A DNA stretch of 64,000 nucleotides from Acidobacteriota bacterium (GCA_016713675.1 JADJOS010000001.1:682001-746000); one strand, 5' to 3'; positions 26,380 through 35,509 are shown, counted from the stretch's first letter. The notes: a model not told the origin generated them from the letters alone. Made by a program: numbers and translations.

Positions 26380-27831
26380 TTACGACGTTCTATATTTGAT
26401 GATATTTTCGGCCATACCTTGGAATACGAAATAATGGAACGGCAAGACTGAGTACCAATACATACGGCCGAGCAGCCCCGTGGGACGGAAAGTCGCTGTC
26501 TGTTTCAGACGGTCCTGCCCGTCCTTACGAACGATCACAAATTCGAGCCAGGCTTCACCGGGCAGCTTCATTTCAGCGTAAAGCAAGAGTCGCTTTTGCG
26601 GCTTGTCCGCAACCAGCACTCGCCAAAAATCGAGCGTGTCACCGGCGTTTATGACGTTAGAGTTGGTCCGGCCGCGGCGGAGTCCGACACCGCCAAACAT
26701 CTTGTCCATAACCCCCCTGATCGACCATAGCCAATTGGTGTAGTACCAGCCGCGATTGCCGCCGATCGACCAGATATTATCCAGCACTTGATCGGTATCC
26801 GTCGTGACCGGCACGATCCGTTCGTCAACAAAGCACCCGTTGACAGGCACCTCCAAATGCTCAAGCAGGGAATTGTCCCGGTAACTCGAAACAAGCGAAT
26901 CTTTCCAGCTTGAAACCACACTGTTCTGACCGATCTTTTGAAAAGCTAGGTCCACGGCCTCTCGGTAGGTTATCGGTTGGATGCCCAGCCGTTCTCCGAG
27001 ATCATTTGGTTCTGCGACGACCTCGACCTTCATACTATTGACCAGATTGACCGCGAGTCGGTAAGACGTGTTCGTAACAAAGTATAGCCAGTATGACGAG
27101 AGCTTTGGCGTCATTATCGGGACGGTAAAGATATATCGTTTCAATCCGCGGACCCCGGCAAACTGAAGCAGCATTTCCTTGTACGTCATAACTTCGGGGC
27201 CGCCGATGTCGAAGGACCGGCCGTAGGTGTCCTCACGAAGCAATACGCCCGTGAGGTACTCAAGTACGTTGCGGATCGCGATCGGCTGGGTCCTCGTATT
27301 CAGCCATTTAGGCGTGATCATTATTGGCAGTTTCTCGGCCAGATCGCGTATGATCTCGAACGACGAACTGCCCGAGCCGACGATTATCGCGGCCTTGAGC
27401 GACGTGACCGGCACTTTGCTTGTTCGCAGTATCTCGTCCACCTTTTTCCTAGACGCCAGGTGTTTTGAGAGTTTCTTTTCGTTGGTGATGCCGCCCAGAT
27501 AGATTATCTGTTTTGCCGATGTTTGGTCGATCAGCGTGACAAAATTCGACGCCGCGGTCTCCTCCAGCTTGTCGAAACCGGACGAATCGTTGTCACTCAT
27601 CGAATGGATCAAATAGTATGCAACGTCGATATCCTGCAGCGTATTCTTTGGTGACGCATCCTCTAAGAAGTCAATTTCGAGGACGCTAACGTTTGGGTGT
27701 GCATAAAAGCCGTCCCGTGGGAATCTGTTCTTATTCCTGACCGCACAGACTACCTCACAACCTCGCTCGATCAGTATCGGCAAGAGCCGCTTTCCAATGT
27801 AACCATTGGCACCGGTAAGAAGTACTTTCAT
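26380..27831 (-). CDS. NAD(P)-binding SDR-type protein with DUF2867 domain
   Basis: This 483-residue protein has an atypical short-chain dehydrogenase/NmrA-like N-terminal domain (KVLLTGANGYIGKRLLP; DIDVAYYLIHSM; QIIYLGGIT) covering about residues 1-290. A C-terminal SRPBCC-like DUF2867 domain (IWSIGGNRGWYYTNWLW, GDTLDFWRVL, FRPTGLLGRMYWY) covers the rest. The two-domain architecture is widespread in bacteria without a firm function; a sugar-nucleotide or quinone substrate is conceivable. The gene converges on namZ with only six bases between stops. Its upstream neighbour is the ASCH protein gene 13 bases away. Confidence 0.85.
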   Translation of the reverse strand: MKVLLTGANGYIGKRLLPILIERGCEVVCAVRNKNRFPRDGFYAHPNVSVLEIDFLEDASPKNTLQDIDVAYYLIHSMSDNDSSGFDKLEETAASNFVTLIDQTSAKQIIYLGGITNEKKLSKHLASRKKVDEILRTSKVPVTSLKAAIIVGSGSSSFEIIRDLAEKLPIMITPKWLNTRTQPIAIRNVLEYLTGVLLREDTYGRSFDIGGPEVMTYKEMLLQFAGVRGLKRYIFTVPIMTPKLSSYWLYFVTNTSYRLAVNLVNSMKVEVVAEPNDLGERLGIQPITYREAVDLAFQKIGQNSVVSSWKDSLVSSYRDNSLLEHLEVPVNGCFVDERIVPVTTDTDQVLDNIWSIGGNRGWYYTNWLWSIRGVMDKMFGGVGLRRGRTNSNVINAGDTLDFWRVLVADKPQKRLLLYAEMKLPGEAWLEFVIVRKDGQDRLKQTATFRPTGLLGRMYWYSVLPFHYFVFQGMAENIIKYRTS

Positions 27832-27844
27832 TACAGCTAGTCTA

Positions 27845-28435
27845 CTATTTTACGCGCCGCAATGCGTCGAGCACCTTTTCACCTCTCGGGGACAACCGAT
27901 ATCCCGGCCGCAGGCTTTCCGTCAGGCCGAGGGCTTTTAGTTTGCGGACCCAGGGTTTGAAGTGCGGGATGTCCAGGCCGATCTGTTCGGCGAGAATGGC
28001 GGCGTGGGTGTTGGGCTGGTCGTTGATCATCTGCAGATACATTTGCGTCCAGTTCCCGCGTTTGCTGCCGGCGTCGAGTTTACGGAGTTTGGCGATGATC
28101 TCGCCGATCTCATCGTCAGACAGGTCGGCTTTTTGGCGGAGTTCCTTACGCGGATCCTCGCCCGCAAAATGCACTGCGATGCGGTAGATTTCGGTCGGCT
28201 CGTCGCGTTCGACCAACTGTGCTAGCAGCTCACGTTTCGACGCAAATCCGGCCGCGATCGCATCCTCGTTTTTGATATTTCGTTCGGTTACCACGTCGAC
28301 CGCTTCGATCGCCAGCACGCCACGCTGAGTCATCTGCGTCCCTCCGGCCTTCACGCCGGGCTTTTTCCAGCGGCGAAAGATCAGCGAGATCTTGCCGGCC
28401 TTAATATCGTCGAGGATCACGTTCTTGATCAGCAT
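27845..28435 (-). CDS. ASCH/PUA-like protein with C-terminal winged-helix-like domain
   Basis: The N-terminal half looks like an ASCH (PUA-related) RNA-binding domain: LIKNVILDDIKAGKISLIFRRW, TQRGVLAIEAVDVV, and YRIAVHFAGEDPR. The C-terminal half (QMYLQMINDQPNTHAAILAEQIG...PWVRKLKALGLTE) resembles a winged helix-turn-helix. The ATG at 28435 is preferred because GGA lies six bases ahead; a longer GTG start at 28456 would overlap the MoaD-like gene. It forms a compact leftward group with the MoaD-like and BNR genes. Its function is not known to me. Confidence 0.75.
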   Translation of the reverse strand: MLIKNVILDDIKAGKISLIFRRWKKPGVKAGGTQMTQRGVLAIEAVDVVTERNIKNEDAIAAGFASKRELLAQLVERDEPTEIYRIAVHFAGEDPRKELRQKADLSDDEIGEIIAKLRKLDAGSKRGNWTQMYLQMINDQPNTHAAILAEQIGLDIPHFKPWVRKLKALGLTESLRPGYRLSPRGEKVLDALRRVK

Positions 28436-28445
28436 CGATGTTCCG

Positions 28446-28724
28446 TTAACCGCCACTGACGGCGTTGAAAATATGCAGTTCGTCGCCCTTGATTGGCGTC
28501 AAGAGACCCTTAATTCGCTTTACGTCGTCGCCGCCGACGAAGATGTTGACGTGCTGGCGGATCTCACCCTGCTCGTTCAGGACGCGGTCGCGAAGTGCCC
28601 GGTGGAGCTTGAAAAGCGATTCAAGAGCGTCGCCGACGGTCGCCGGTTCGCCGTCTAGGTGCACCTCGGTCTCGCCGCCGGAAAACGGTCTCAGATATCC
28701 GCTGAGATGAACGGTAACTGACAT
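28446..28724 (-). CDS. MoaD/ThiS-like ubiquitin-fold sulfur carrier
   Basis: This 92-residue protein has the beta-grasp pattern (VTVHLSGYLRPFSGG, VGDALESLFKLHRALRDR, HVNIFVGGDDV) and ends in the Gly-Gly dipeptide (FNAVSGG) that is activated by adenylation and thiocarboxylated in MoaD/ThiS proteins. No molybdopterin or thiamine genes are nearby. Its neighbours are a BNR-repeat protein and an ASCH protein, so its acceptor pathway is unclear. The start ATG is unambiguous. Confidence 0.87.
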   Translation of the reverse strand: MSVTVHLSGYLRPFSGGETEVHLDGEPATVGDALESLFKLHRALRDRVLNEQGEIRQHVNIFVGGDDVKRIKGLLTPIKGDELHIFNAVSGG

Positions 28725-28733
28725 TTCTATCCT

Positions 28734-28798
28734 ACTCTGCGTCCTTTGCGGACTCTGCGTTTAATTCTAAACGCGGAGATCGCCGAGGACGCAGTGAG
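28734..28798. repeat. Intergenic repeat hairpin 5 (GCAGAG-type units)
   Basis: The left arm (28734-28763) reads ACTCTGCGTCCTTTGCGGAC-type units. The right arm (28770-28798) reads AACGCGGAGATCGCCGAGGA-type units, forming an imperfect stem with a small loop near TTAATTCT. It occupies the 84-base gap between the BNR gene and the MoaD-like gene, two genes on the same strand. Confidence 0.75.
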
Positions 28799-28808
28799 AC
28801 CGACATAT

Positions 28809-29885
28809 TTAACCTAGAGAATACGCCTTGACACAGCAGATCTCGGGCAGTGAGCCTTCGATCAGTTTCCACGAGTCGCCGTCGTCGTCTGAGCCGAAGA
28901 GCTTGCCGTTCTTGGTGCCGACAAAGATGTCCGTGCCGACGGAATCGACAGCGTCGCGCAGGATGACCTCGTAGGCGTTCTTTTGGGGCAGGCCTTTGGT
29001 CAGCGGCTGCCACGTTTCGCCTTCGTCGCGAGTTCGGTAAACGCGGAGCTTGCCGTCGCAGGTAAACCGTTTCGCATCAGCCTCGAGCGGCACGATGAAC
29101 ACCGACCCCGAACCGCTCGCCGTCATTCCAAATCCAAAGTTCGACGGCAGCCCGTTCTCGATCTCCTGCCACGTATGGCCGTCGTCGCGGCTGCGGTAAA
29201 CGCCGTGGTGATTTTGCAGGAAAAGCGTCTTCTTCTTTTTTGGGTGCCTGACGATCTTGTGAACGCACTGGCCGAATTCGGGATATTGGTTCGGCATAAA
29301 ATACGCCTTAATGCCCTCATTTGTTGCCGCCCACGTTTCACCGCCGTCGGCCGATCGGTAAACGCCCGCGGAGGAGACCGCGATCTTCAGATCGTTCGGG
29401 TGCTTTTTGTCGGTGATGATCGTGTGCAGACAGAGGCCGCCAAATCCGGGAGTCCAATTCTTGCGGTGCTTGTGTTTCCAGAGGCCGCTGTTGAGTTTCC
29501 AGGTTTCGCCTCGATCGTGCGATTCGAAAAGCCCGCCCGGAGCCGTACCGACGTAAAGCGTATCGTCATTCGCACCCGGAGCGATCTGCCAGATATTCTC
29601 GAGCGCGGTTTTCGTATTCGCGGGCATCTTGATACGCCGCTTTTCGGGCATATCCCACGTCTTGCCCATATCGGTGCTCTTGCAAAGCTCAGCACCAAAA
29701 TGCCAGCTCGCCGGACCGGCCCACATCTCGTTTCGGCCTTTTCGCTGATCGAGAAACGCAGAATATACCGCGAGCCCAGCAAAATGCGGCCCTTCGATCG
29801 ACCATTTATCGCTGCCGGACGCCCGCTCGAGAATGAACAGCCCTTTTGCCGTTCCGACCAATAGCAAAGTACCTTTCTCAGCCAT
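28809..29885 (-). CDS. BNR/sialidase-fold beta-propeller protein
   Basis: This 358-residue protein contains repeated Asp-box-like motifs (SxDxGxTW): STDMGKTWD, SHDRGETWK, SADGGETWA, SRDDGHTWQ, TRDEGETWQ and SDDDGDSWK. They indicate a six- or seven-bladed BNR beta-propeller. No signal peptide is evident (MAEKGTLLLVGTAKGLFILE), so it is probably cytoplasmic. Proteins of this type are annotated as glycosyl hydrolases or sialidases, but no sialidase Arg triad or RIP motif was recognised, so a binding role is equally likely. The MoaD-like gene follows after a repeat hairpin. Confidence 0.88.
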   Translation of the reverse strand: MAEKGTLLLVGTAKGLFILERASGSDKWSIEGPHFAGLAVYSAFLDQRKGRNEMWAGPASWHFGAELCKSTDMGKTWDMPEKRRIKMPANTKTALENIWQIAPGANDDTLYVGTAPGGLFESHDRGETWKLNSGLWKHKHRKNWTPGFGGLCLHTIITDKKHPNDLKIAVSSAGVYRSADGGETWAATNEGIKAYFMPNQYPEFGQCVHKIVRHPKKKKTLFLQNHHGVYRSRDDGHTWQEIENGLPSNFGFGMTASGSGSVFIVPLEADAKRFTCDGKLRVYRTRDEGETWQPLTKGLPQKNAYEVILRDAVDSVGTDIFVGTKNGKLFGSDDDGDSWKLIEGSLPEICCVKAYSLG

Positions 29886-29900
29886 AAACCTCTCCGTGAT

Positions 29901-30392
29901 CTAAGCGTTTACAACATCCTTGATGTCGACATTTCTGTTTCTGAGATCGATGCCGCCTTCGAGGATCGATTTGAGATTTGCAAGATAAAATGCCCACCCG
30001 AGACCGCATTCGATGTAAATATGTCGAGAGGGATCGTCAGGTATCTGACTTTGGATCAGTTCGACGACAGTTTCACCTTTTTCTTCGGCGATCGATACCG
30101 TGACGGGGCAGCCATTGGTGAACGTGAACGCAAACTTATCGAGGCCGTTGGCTTCGAGAATCATTCCGCTCTCGCTGACGTCGTCGAGATATCCATGCCA
30201 ACGCCACAGATAAGAATCGCCGGCCTCGACCTCGCGGTCACGATTCTTCGAGGCTCCATCGACACCGACGTACTCTGCGGAACGCAGAAACCAGCGTTCG
30301 ATCTGAGACGGTATCGCCCAAGCGTCGTAGATCGCTTTGGTTGGATAGTTGACGGTTATCCGCCGCGTAAATGTGCTCCAGTCGCGAGCCAT
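29901..30392 (-). CDS. SRPBCC/AHSA1-domain protein
   Basis: This roughly 163-residue protein has the AHSA1-type START-like fold: FTRRITVNYPTKAIYDAWAIPSQIERWFL at the N-terminus, GDSYLWRWHGY in the middle and a long C-terminal helix beginning GLGWAFYLANLKSILEGG. Such domains bind hydrophobic ligands or assist Hsp90-like chaperones. The ATG at 30392 was chosen over a TTG at 30407 that would overlap the upstream ATPase stop. Ligand and role are unknown. Confidence 0.83.
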   Translation of the reverse strand: MARDWSTFTRRITVNYPTKAIYDAWAIPSQIERWFLRSAEYVGVDGASKNRDREVEAGDSYLWRWHGYLDDVSESGMILEANGLDKFAFTFTNGCPVTVSIAEEKGETVVELIQSQIPDDPSRHIYIECGLGWAFYLANLKSILEGGIDLRNRNVDIKDVVNA

Positions 30393-30403
30393 ATCGAAAT
30401 TGA

Positions 30404-31906
30404 TCAAAACCAGCTCTTCTTGCCGCCGAGCAATCCGCCAAGCACGCCGCGAACCAGCTTAGTGCCGAGCGAACGGCCGATGCTGCTGGTTGCGCTGCGG
30501 ACGGCACTCTTGCCGATCGATTCCCAAACGGTATCGGGGGCACGAGCGGCGGCCTTTTCGGCTTTTACCGCCTCGGCTTGCTGTTTTTCGATCGCGGCCT
30601 GCTCGGCGGCGAGCTGCTGTTCGGCAAGCCGTGCGTCAGATTTTACCTTGAGCATTTCAAAAGCCGATTCGCGGTCGATCGGTGTTTCATAGACACCTGC
30701 AACGAGCGAATTTGCGATCAAGGCCGCACGCTGCTCGGGCAAGATCGGCCCGATGTGTCCTGCCGGAGGAACAACGAACGCCCGGTCGACCATCGTCGGA
30801 ACGCCCTTTTCGTCGAGCGTCGAGATCAGAACTTCGCCGACGCCAAGCTCGGTGATGACCGTCTCGGTGTCGAGGGCCGGATTAACACGAAACGACGACG
30901 CGGCCGCTCTGACGCCTTTCTGCTCCTGCGGCGTATACGCTCGCAGAGCGTGCTGAACGCGGTTGCCGAGCTGTGCCAGGACCTTCTCGGGAATGTCAGC
31001 CGGATTTTGCGTGACAAAATATACACCGACGCCCTTCGATCGAATAAGCCGAACGACCTGCTCGACCTTATCGATCAGTGCCTGCGGAGCGTCAGAAAAC
31101 AGTAAATGGGCCTCGTCGAAGAAGAACACGAGTTTTGGCTTTTCAAGGTCACCTGCCTCGGGCAGTTCCTCGAACAATTCGGAAAGCAGCCAGAGCAAAA
31201 ACGTCGAATAGAGCTTCGGCGAGTTGATCAATTGATCGGCAGCGAGCAGATTCAGCACGCCTTTGCCGCCGACGCTTTGCATAAAATCGTCGAGTTTTAC
31301 GGCCGGCTCGCCAAAGAAAAGGTCGCCGCCCTGCTCATCGATCTGGAGCAGGCCACGTTGGATCGCACCGACCGACGCCGCCGAAACGTTGCCGTATTGG
31401 AGCGTCAACTCCGCCGCACTTTCACCGACGAACTGCATCAACGCCTGCAGGTCCTTGAGGTCGATCAGCATCAGGCCGTTGTCATCAGCAAACTTGAACG
31501 CGATCGAAAGCACGCCTTCCTGTGTGTCGTTGAGCTGCAAAAGCCGTGCGATCAGCAGCGGGCCCATTTCCGAAACGGTCGCCCGCAGCGGATGGCCTTG
31601 CTTGCCGAAAACATCCCAGACCGTCGCAGGAAAGCCTTCGAACGCGGGCGTGATGCCGAGCAGTTCGTTGCGGGCGTCGATCTTGGCATTGCCGCCGCCG
31701 GCCTGTGTCACACCGGTCAGGTCGCCCTTGATATCGGCCATAAAAACAGGCACACCGCGTGAGCTAAAGCCCTCGGCCAGCTTCTGCAGGGTAACTGTCT
31801 TACCCGTTCCGGTCGCCCCCGTAATAACGCCGTGACGATTGGCCATCTGCGGCAAAAGATAGAATTCGTTTGCATCCTTTTTTGCAACGAGTATTGGTTC
31901 GCTCAT
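30404..31906 (-). CDS. HerA-like ATPase (DUF853, YjgR type)
   Basis: This 500-residue P-loop ATPase belongs to the HerA/FtsK superfamily, DUF853 branch. Walker A is GVITGATGTGKTVTLQ near residue 30, Walker B is KLVFFFDEAHLLFSD near residue 265, and VGVYFVTQNPADIPEKVLAQLGNRVQHALRA is the sensor/arginine-finger region. A Gln/Glu/Ala-rich coiled-coil segment (about 405-455) precedes a Gly-rich tail ending KKSWF. The substrate is unknown; related proteins are putative helicases or translocases. Neighbours give no defence-island context (no NurA or Sir2 partner), so I favour a housekeeping role. Confidence 0.9.
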   Translation of the reverse strand: MSEPILVAKKDANEFYLLPQMANRHGVITGATGTGKTVTLQKLAEGFSSRGVPVFMADIKGDLTGVTQAGGGNAKIDARNELLGITPAFEGFPATVWDVFGKQGHPLRATVSEMGPLLIARLLQLNDTQEGVLSIAFKFADDNGLMLIDLKDLQALMQFVGESAAELTLQYGNVSAASVGAIQRGLLQIDEQGGDLFFGEPAVKLDDFMQSVGGKGVLNLLAADQLINSPKLYSTFLLWLLSELFEELPEAGDLEKPKLVFFFDEAHLLFSDAPQALIDKVEQVVRLIRSKGVGVYFVTQNPADIPEKVLAQLGNRVQHALRAYTPQEQKGVRAAASSFRVNPALDTETVITELGVGEVLISTLDEKGVPTMVDRAFVVPPAGHIGPILPEQRAALIANSLVAGVYETPIDRESAFEMLKVKSDARLAEQQLAAEQAAIEKQQAEAVKAEKAAARAPDTVWESIGKSAVRSATSSIGRSLGTKLVRGVLGGLLGGKKSWF

Positions 31907-31924
31907 ATTTTTCTTTCACTCTTC

Positions 31925-32523
31925 TCAACACTTTTCGTATTTCCAATTCCGCCGTTTCCCTTCTGACAGCCACTCGATCGTGGTTGCCAGCCGCTTGTCG
32001 CGGGTCGCGTCGGTCTTGGCGTCAGAAATCCATTCGGCGTAGTCGCGTTTGCAGCTCGGCGGAAATTTGTCGAAGGTCTCGGCGGCCTTATCGTTTCTTG
32101 CCAGCGCCTCGAGCAGGATGTCGGGCACGACGAACTCTTTCTTTTCGTGCTTCGGCTTTGTTACCTTGACGCCTTCATCGTTGAGCTTCATCGCCTGTTT
32201 GATGAGCTTCTTCATCACGGCGTCTTTCGGTAGATCGTCTAACGAGGTGAGCTTGCCAAGCTGCCCATCGCTGTTTTCGTTTCCGAGAACTCGGCCGATT
32301 CCATCAGCGTCTGTTTCCAAAAGCCAAACGTGCAGTGCTGTTTGAACGACGCAAACCCGCACAAGATGCCCTTGTATTCAAAGCTCGGCATGCTCCATTT
32401 GAGCGTTTCCGTAACATCCGGACACGTTTCGTGAACGAGCTCGCGAAGATGCGTGAGGACCGGTTTTGCGAATTCCTGCGACTTTTCGATATACGCGTCG
32501 ATCCGCGGATCTATTGTCGGCAT
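31925..32523 (-). CDS. YdeI/OmdA-like DUF1801 protein, one-base frameshift
   Basis: The N-terminal half is a DUF1801 (YdhG-like) domain: DAYIEKSQEFAKPVLTHLREL, VTETLKWSMPSFEYKG and FGFWKQTLM. The C-terminal half is the YdeI/OmpD-associated motif set: GQLGKLTSLDDLPKD, VPDILLEALARNDKA and ETFDKFPPSCKRDYAEWI. They lie in different frames. Adding one G to the run at 32264-32266 (C3 on the plus strand) restores AMGQLGKLTSL and a 199-residue protein of normal length. Without repair the first frame ends at 32239. Sequencing error at a short homopolymer is likely. Confidence 0.82.
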
Positions 32524-32556
32524 AACAACCTCTCCATCAATTGAAAGTGAACCGTA

Positions 32557-32967
32557 TTATATACGATTTTCCTTGCGAATAACCAATTTTAGCCCCGACC
32601 ATTTCTCATCGAACGCACAGACCTTTACATCGACCAGCCCCAGCGGAAATGCCGCCTCGCGAATCGTGTCCTCGGTGATCTCCGTCGGCAGTTTCGCGGC
32701 CTTTTTATACCACGAGACCCAGATCGAGCCGTCTTGTTTGATCAGGCGAATACACTCGGCAAGTTTCCCGAATAATTCGTCGCGGCTGTTGGTAAATAGA
32801 TGGATGAGATCCGCGTCGGCCGCCGAACTATCTGTGATCGAAACCGAGTCGGGCAGCGGTGCGACGAGCTCGGAATAATTATCCGGGGCATTCTGCGTCA
32901 TGACCAGAAAGCCGTCCTTGATGCCAAGTTTCTTTGCGAGCGGTGTTCCTGAATAGCCTGTGGTCAT
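32557..32967 (-). CDS. DUF3052-type protein
   Basis: This 136-residue protein begins TGYSGTPLAKKLGIKDG, followed by WVSWYKKAAKLPTEITEDTIRE, the pattern of the DUF3052 family (small cytoplasmic proteins common in Actinobacteria and Acidobacteria). An SKxTxx-like loop is replaced by SWYKKAAKL. The fold may be Rossmann-like but no catalytic residues are known. It leads the leftward gene group ending at namZ and sits next to repeat hairpin 6. Confidence 0.8.
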   Translation of the reverse strand: MTTGYSGTPLAKKLGIKDGFLVMTQNAPDNYSELVAPLPDSVSITDSSAADADLIHLFTNSRDELFGKLAECIRLIKQDGSIWVSWYKKAAKLPTEITEDTIREAAFPLGLVDVKVCAFDEKWSGLKLVIRKENRI

Positions 32968-32978
32968 AAAGGAAATTT

Positions 32979-33068
32979 ACCACAGAGACGCGGTGAACAC
33001 TGAGATAAAAATAATAGCGGGAACGAATACGATCTTATCTGGCTCAGGGTCTGCGGCGACGCTGTGGT
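32979..33068. repeat. Intergenic repeat hairpin 6 (CACAGAG-type units)
   Basis: ACCACAG (32979-32985) pairs with CTGTGGT (33062-33068), and an inner CTGAG pairs with CTCAG. Between them lie degenerate AGACGCGG and GTCTGCGGCGACG units and an AT-rich loop. It is more decayed than the other elements. The rest of the gap, 33069-33231, is AT-rich leader before the pyrophosphatase gene with no gene seen. Confidence 0.6.
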
Positions 33069-33231
33069 GAATCCCACTTTTTGCTGCGCGATATTTGTTA
33101 AATCGGGGCAAGTATTTGATAATCATTAGTTTTGGATATTAACTAGAATTTATCTGAGTTTTAATGCCAATTTATTGAGGTAGTTTGTAAAGGTTTGCCT
33201 CGCCTTGGCGAAAACACGGAATAGAAACAAT

Positions 33232-35361
33232 ATGAACGAATACGTAATTTACTTGGTGCCCGCATTAGGGGTCTTGGGTTTGCTGGTAATGGCATTTAAG
33301 TCGGCTTGGGTCGGTAAGCAGGATGCCGGTGACGAGAAAATGCAGGAACTCGCCGGCTATATCGCCGACGGAGCAATGGCGTTTTTGAAAGCAGAATGGC
33401 GGGTGCTCAGCATTTTCGTGCTGTTCACGTCGGTTCTACTTGCATATTCCGGCACGATCCACGAAGTAAACGGCAAAGAGATCCATTCGAGCTGGCTGAT
33501 CGCGATCGCCTTTATCATCGGAGCAGTTTTCTCCGCGACCGCAGGCTATATCGGAATGAAGGTCGCGACCAAAGCTAACGTCCGCACGACGCAGGCTGCC
33601 CGCACAAGCCTGAAACAGGCATTGAGAGTGTCATTCACCGGCGGGACGGTAATGGGCCTCGGCGTCGCCGGTCTTGCTGTCTTTGGCCTCGGTGGCCTGT
33701 TCATCCTTTTCCTCGCCATCTTCCAGGGACTCGGCGCCAATCAAATCAAGACGGCGATCGAAGTGTTGACGGGATTCTCGCTCGGTGCCGAGTCGATCGC
33801 ACTGTTCGCACGTGTCGGCGGCGGCATTTACACCAAGGCGGCTGACGTCGGTGCCGATCTCGTCGGAAAGGTCGAGGCCGGAATTCCGGAGGACGATGTC
33901 CGCAACCCCGCAACGATCGCCGATAACGTCGGTGACAACGTCGGCGATGTCGCCGGTATGGGTGCCGACCTGTTTGGTTCGTATGTAGCGACTATCCTCG
34001 CAACAATGGTCCTCGGACAAGAGATAAAGGTAACTGACAATTTCGGCGGCATGTCGCCGATCCTTTTGCCGATGGTCATCTGCGGACTTGGTATTATCTT
34101 CTCGATCATCGGCTGCGCAATGGTCAGGATCAAGGACGACAAATCGAGCGTTCAAAACGCACTCAACATCGGCAACTGGGCGTCGATCATCCTGACGGTG
34201 ATCGCATCGTACTTTGTCGTCATGTGGATGCTGCCCGAAAACCTGGCGTGGGCCAACTCCGCACGTGGAACCGCTTTCACCCGCAACGGTGTATTCGGCG
34301 CGATCGTCGTCGGCAGCATCGTCGGAGCGATCATGAGTATCGTCACCGAATATTTCACCGCAATGGGCAAAAAGCCGGTGCTGTCGATCGTCCGCCAGTC
34401 ATCGACCGGGCACGCGACCAACATCATCGGCGGCCTTTCGGTCGGCATGAAATCGACCGTCATTCCGGTCTTGACGCTCGCCGGCGGTATCATCGCTTCG
34501 TACTATTTTGCGGGCCTTTACGGTGTCGCGATCGCGGCAGCCGGTATGATGGCGACCACCGCAATGCAGCTCGCGATCGATGCTTTCGGACCGATCGCCG
34601 ACAACGCCGGCGGCATTGCCGAAATGAGCCAGTTGCCTCCTGAGGTTCGCGAACGCACCGACAATCTCGATGCCGTCGGCAACACGACAGCCGCAACCGG
34701 CAAAGGATTTGCCATCGCGTCAGCCGCTCTGACATCGCTCGCTTTGTTCGCGGCATTCGTTGGAATGGCAGGGATCGACCGTATCGACATTTACAAGGCA
34801 AACGTACTCGCCGGACTGTTCGTCGGTGGTATGATACCTTTCATTTTCTCGGCGTTGTGCATCCAGGCCGTCGGCAAGGCCGCGATGGAAATGGTCGAGG
34901 AGGTCCGCCGCCAGTTCCGCGAAATTCCGGGCATCATGGAATACAAAGCCAAGCCGGAATATGAAAAATGCGTGGCCATTTCGACCAACGCATCGATCAA
35001 ACAGATGATCATGCCCGGAGCGATCGCGTTGATCACGCCGGTACTCGTCGGATTTACGTTCGGCCCTGAGGTCTTGGGCGGACTGCTCGCCGGTGTCACT
35101 GTTTCGGGTGTACTGATGGGAATTTTCCAATCGAACGCCGGCGGTGCCTGGGACAATGCCAAGAAATCGTTCGAGAAGGGCGTCGAGATCAACGGCGAGA
35201 TGTTTTACAAAGGCTCAGAGCCGCACAAGGCTTCTGTGACCGGCGACACGGTCGGCGATCCGTTCAAGGACACCTCGGGGCCGTCGATGAACATTCTCAT
35301 CAAGCTGATGTCGATCGTCTCGCTCGTCATAGCTCCGTTCATAGCCGGCATAAGCCGATAG
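33232..35361 (+). CDS. hppA: Membrane-bound ion-translocating pyrophosphatase
   Basis: This 709-residue, roughly 16-helix membrane protein couples pyrophosphate hydrolysis to Na+ and/or H+ pumping. The catalytic block is DVGADLVGKVEAGIPEDD followed by PATIADNVGDNVGDVAGM, with its Asp-rich Mg-PPi site. A second block is DAVGNTTAATGKGFAIASA: an Ala where K+-independent enzymes carry Lys, so it should be K+-dependent, which usually goes with Na+ pumping. The C-terminus has AGGAWDNAKKSFEKG and the Asp-rich VTGDTVGDPFKDTSG. The ATG at 33232 was chosen over an in-frame TTG at 33205 since it starts directly at the first helix. Confidence 0.96.
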   Translation: MNEYVIYLVPALGVLGLLVMAFKSAWVGKQDAGDEKMQELAGYIADGAMAFLKAEWRVLSIFVLFTSVLLAYSGTIHEVNGKEIHSSWLIAIAFIIGAVFSATAGYIGMKVATKANVRTTQAARTSLKQALRVSFTGGTVMGLGVAGLAVFGLGGLFILFLAIFQGLGANQIKTAIEVLTGFSLGAESIALFARVGGGIYTKAADVGADLVGKVEAGIPEDDVRNPATIADNVGDNVGDVAGMGADLFGSYVATILATMVLGQEIKVTDNFGGMSPILLPMVICGLGIIFSIIGCAMVRIKDDKSSVQNALNIGNWASIILTVIASYFVVMWMLPENLAWANSARGTAFTRNGVFGAIVVGSIVGAIMSIVTEYFTAMGKKPVLSIVRQSSTGHATNIIGGLSVGMKSTVIPVLTLAGGIIASYYFAGLYGVAIAAAGMMATTAMQLAIDAFGPIADNAGGIAEMSQLPPEVRERTDNLDAVGNTTAATGKGFAIASAALTSLALFAAFVGMAGIDRIDIYKANVLAGLFVGGMIPFIFSALCIQAVGKAAMEMVEEVRRQFREIPGIMEYKAKPEYEKCVAISTNASIKQMIMPGAIALITPVLVGFTFGPEVLGGLLAGVTVSGVLMGIFQSNAGGAWDNAKKSFEKGVEINGEMFYKGSEPHKASVTGDTVGDPFKDTSGPSMNILIKLMSIVSLVIAPFIAGISR

Positions 35362-35406
35362 ATGTGATCGACGCCGCCGCATCGGCGATCTAACTTATGT
35401 CTGTGT

Positions 35407-35462
35407 GAATGCCCGACCTTCAACGAAGCCAAAATATATGGCAACTGCGAGATCGGGCATTC
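35407..35462 (+). terminator. Long-loop hairpin after hppA, possible terminator
   Basis: GAATGCCCGA (35407-35416) and TCGGGCATTC (35453-35462) are perfect 10-base inverted repeats separated by 36 bases, with a modest T-rich stretch downstream (CATCTTTAACTTT). It lies between the pyrophosphatase stop and the next start. The large loop makes an intrinsic terminator uncertain; it may be an mRNA-stabilising hairpin. Confidence 0.4.
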
Positions 35463-35509
35463 GCATCTTTAACTTTCGATAATTTTTCTTTAATGGAGAA
35501 TCAAAGACA

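Noticed and set aside
30404..31906. HerA-like ATPase as part of a phage-defence system
   Set aside because: No NurA, Sir2, DUF4297 or other defence partner is adjacent, and the DUF853 branch is widespread as a stand-alone gene.
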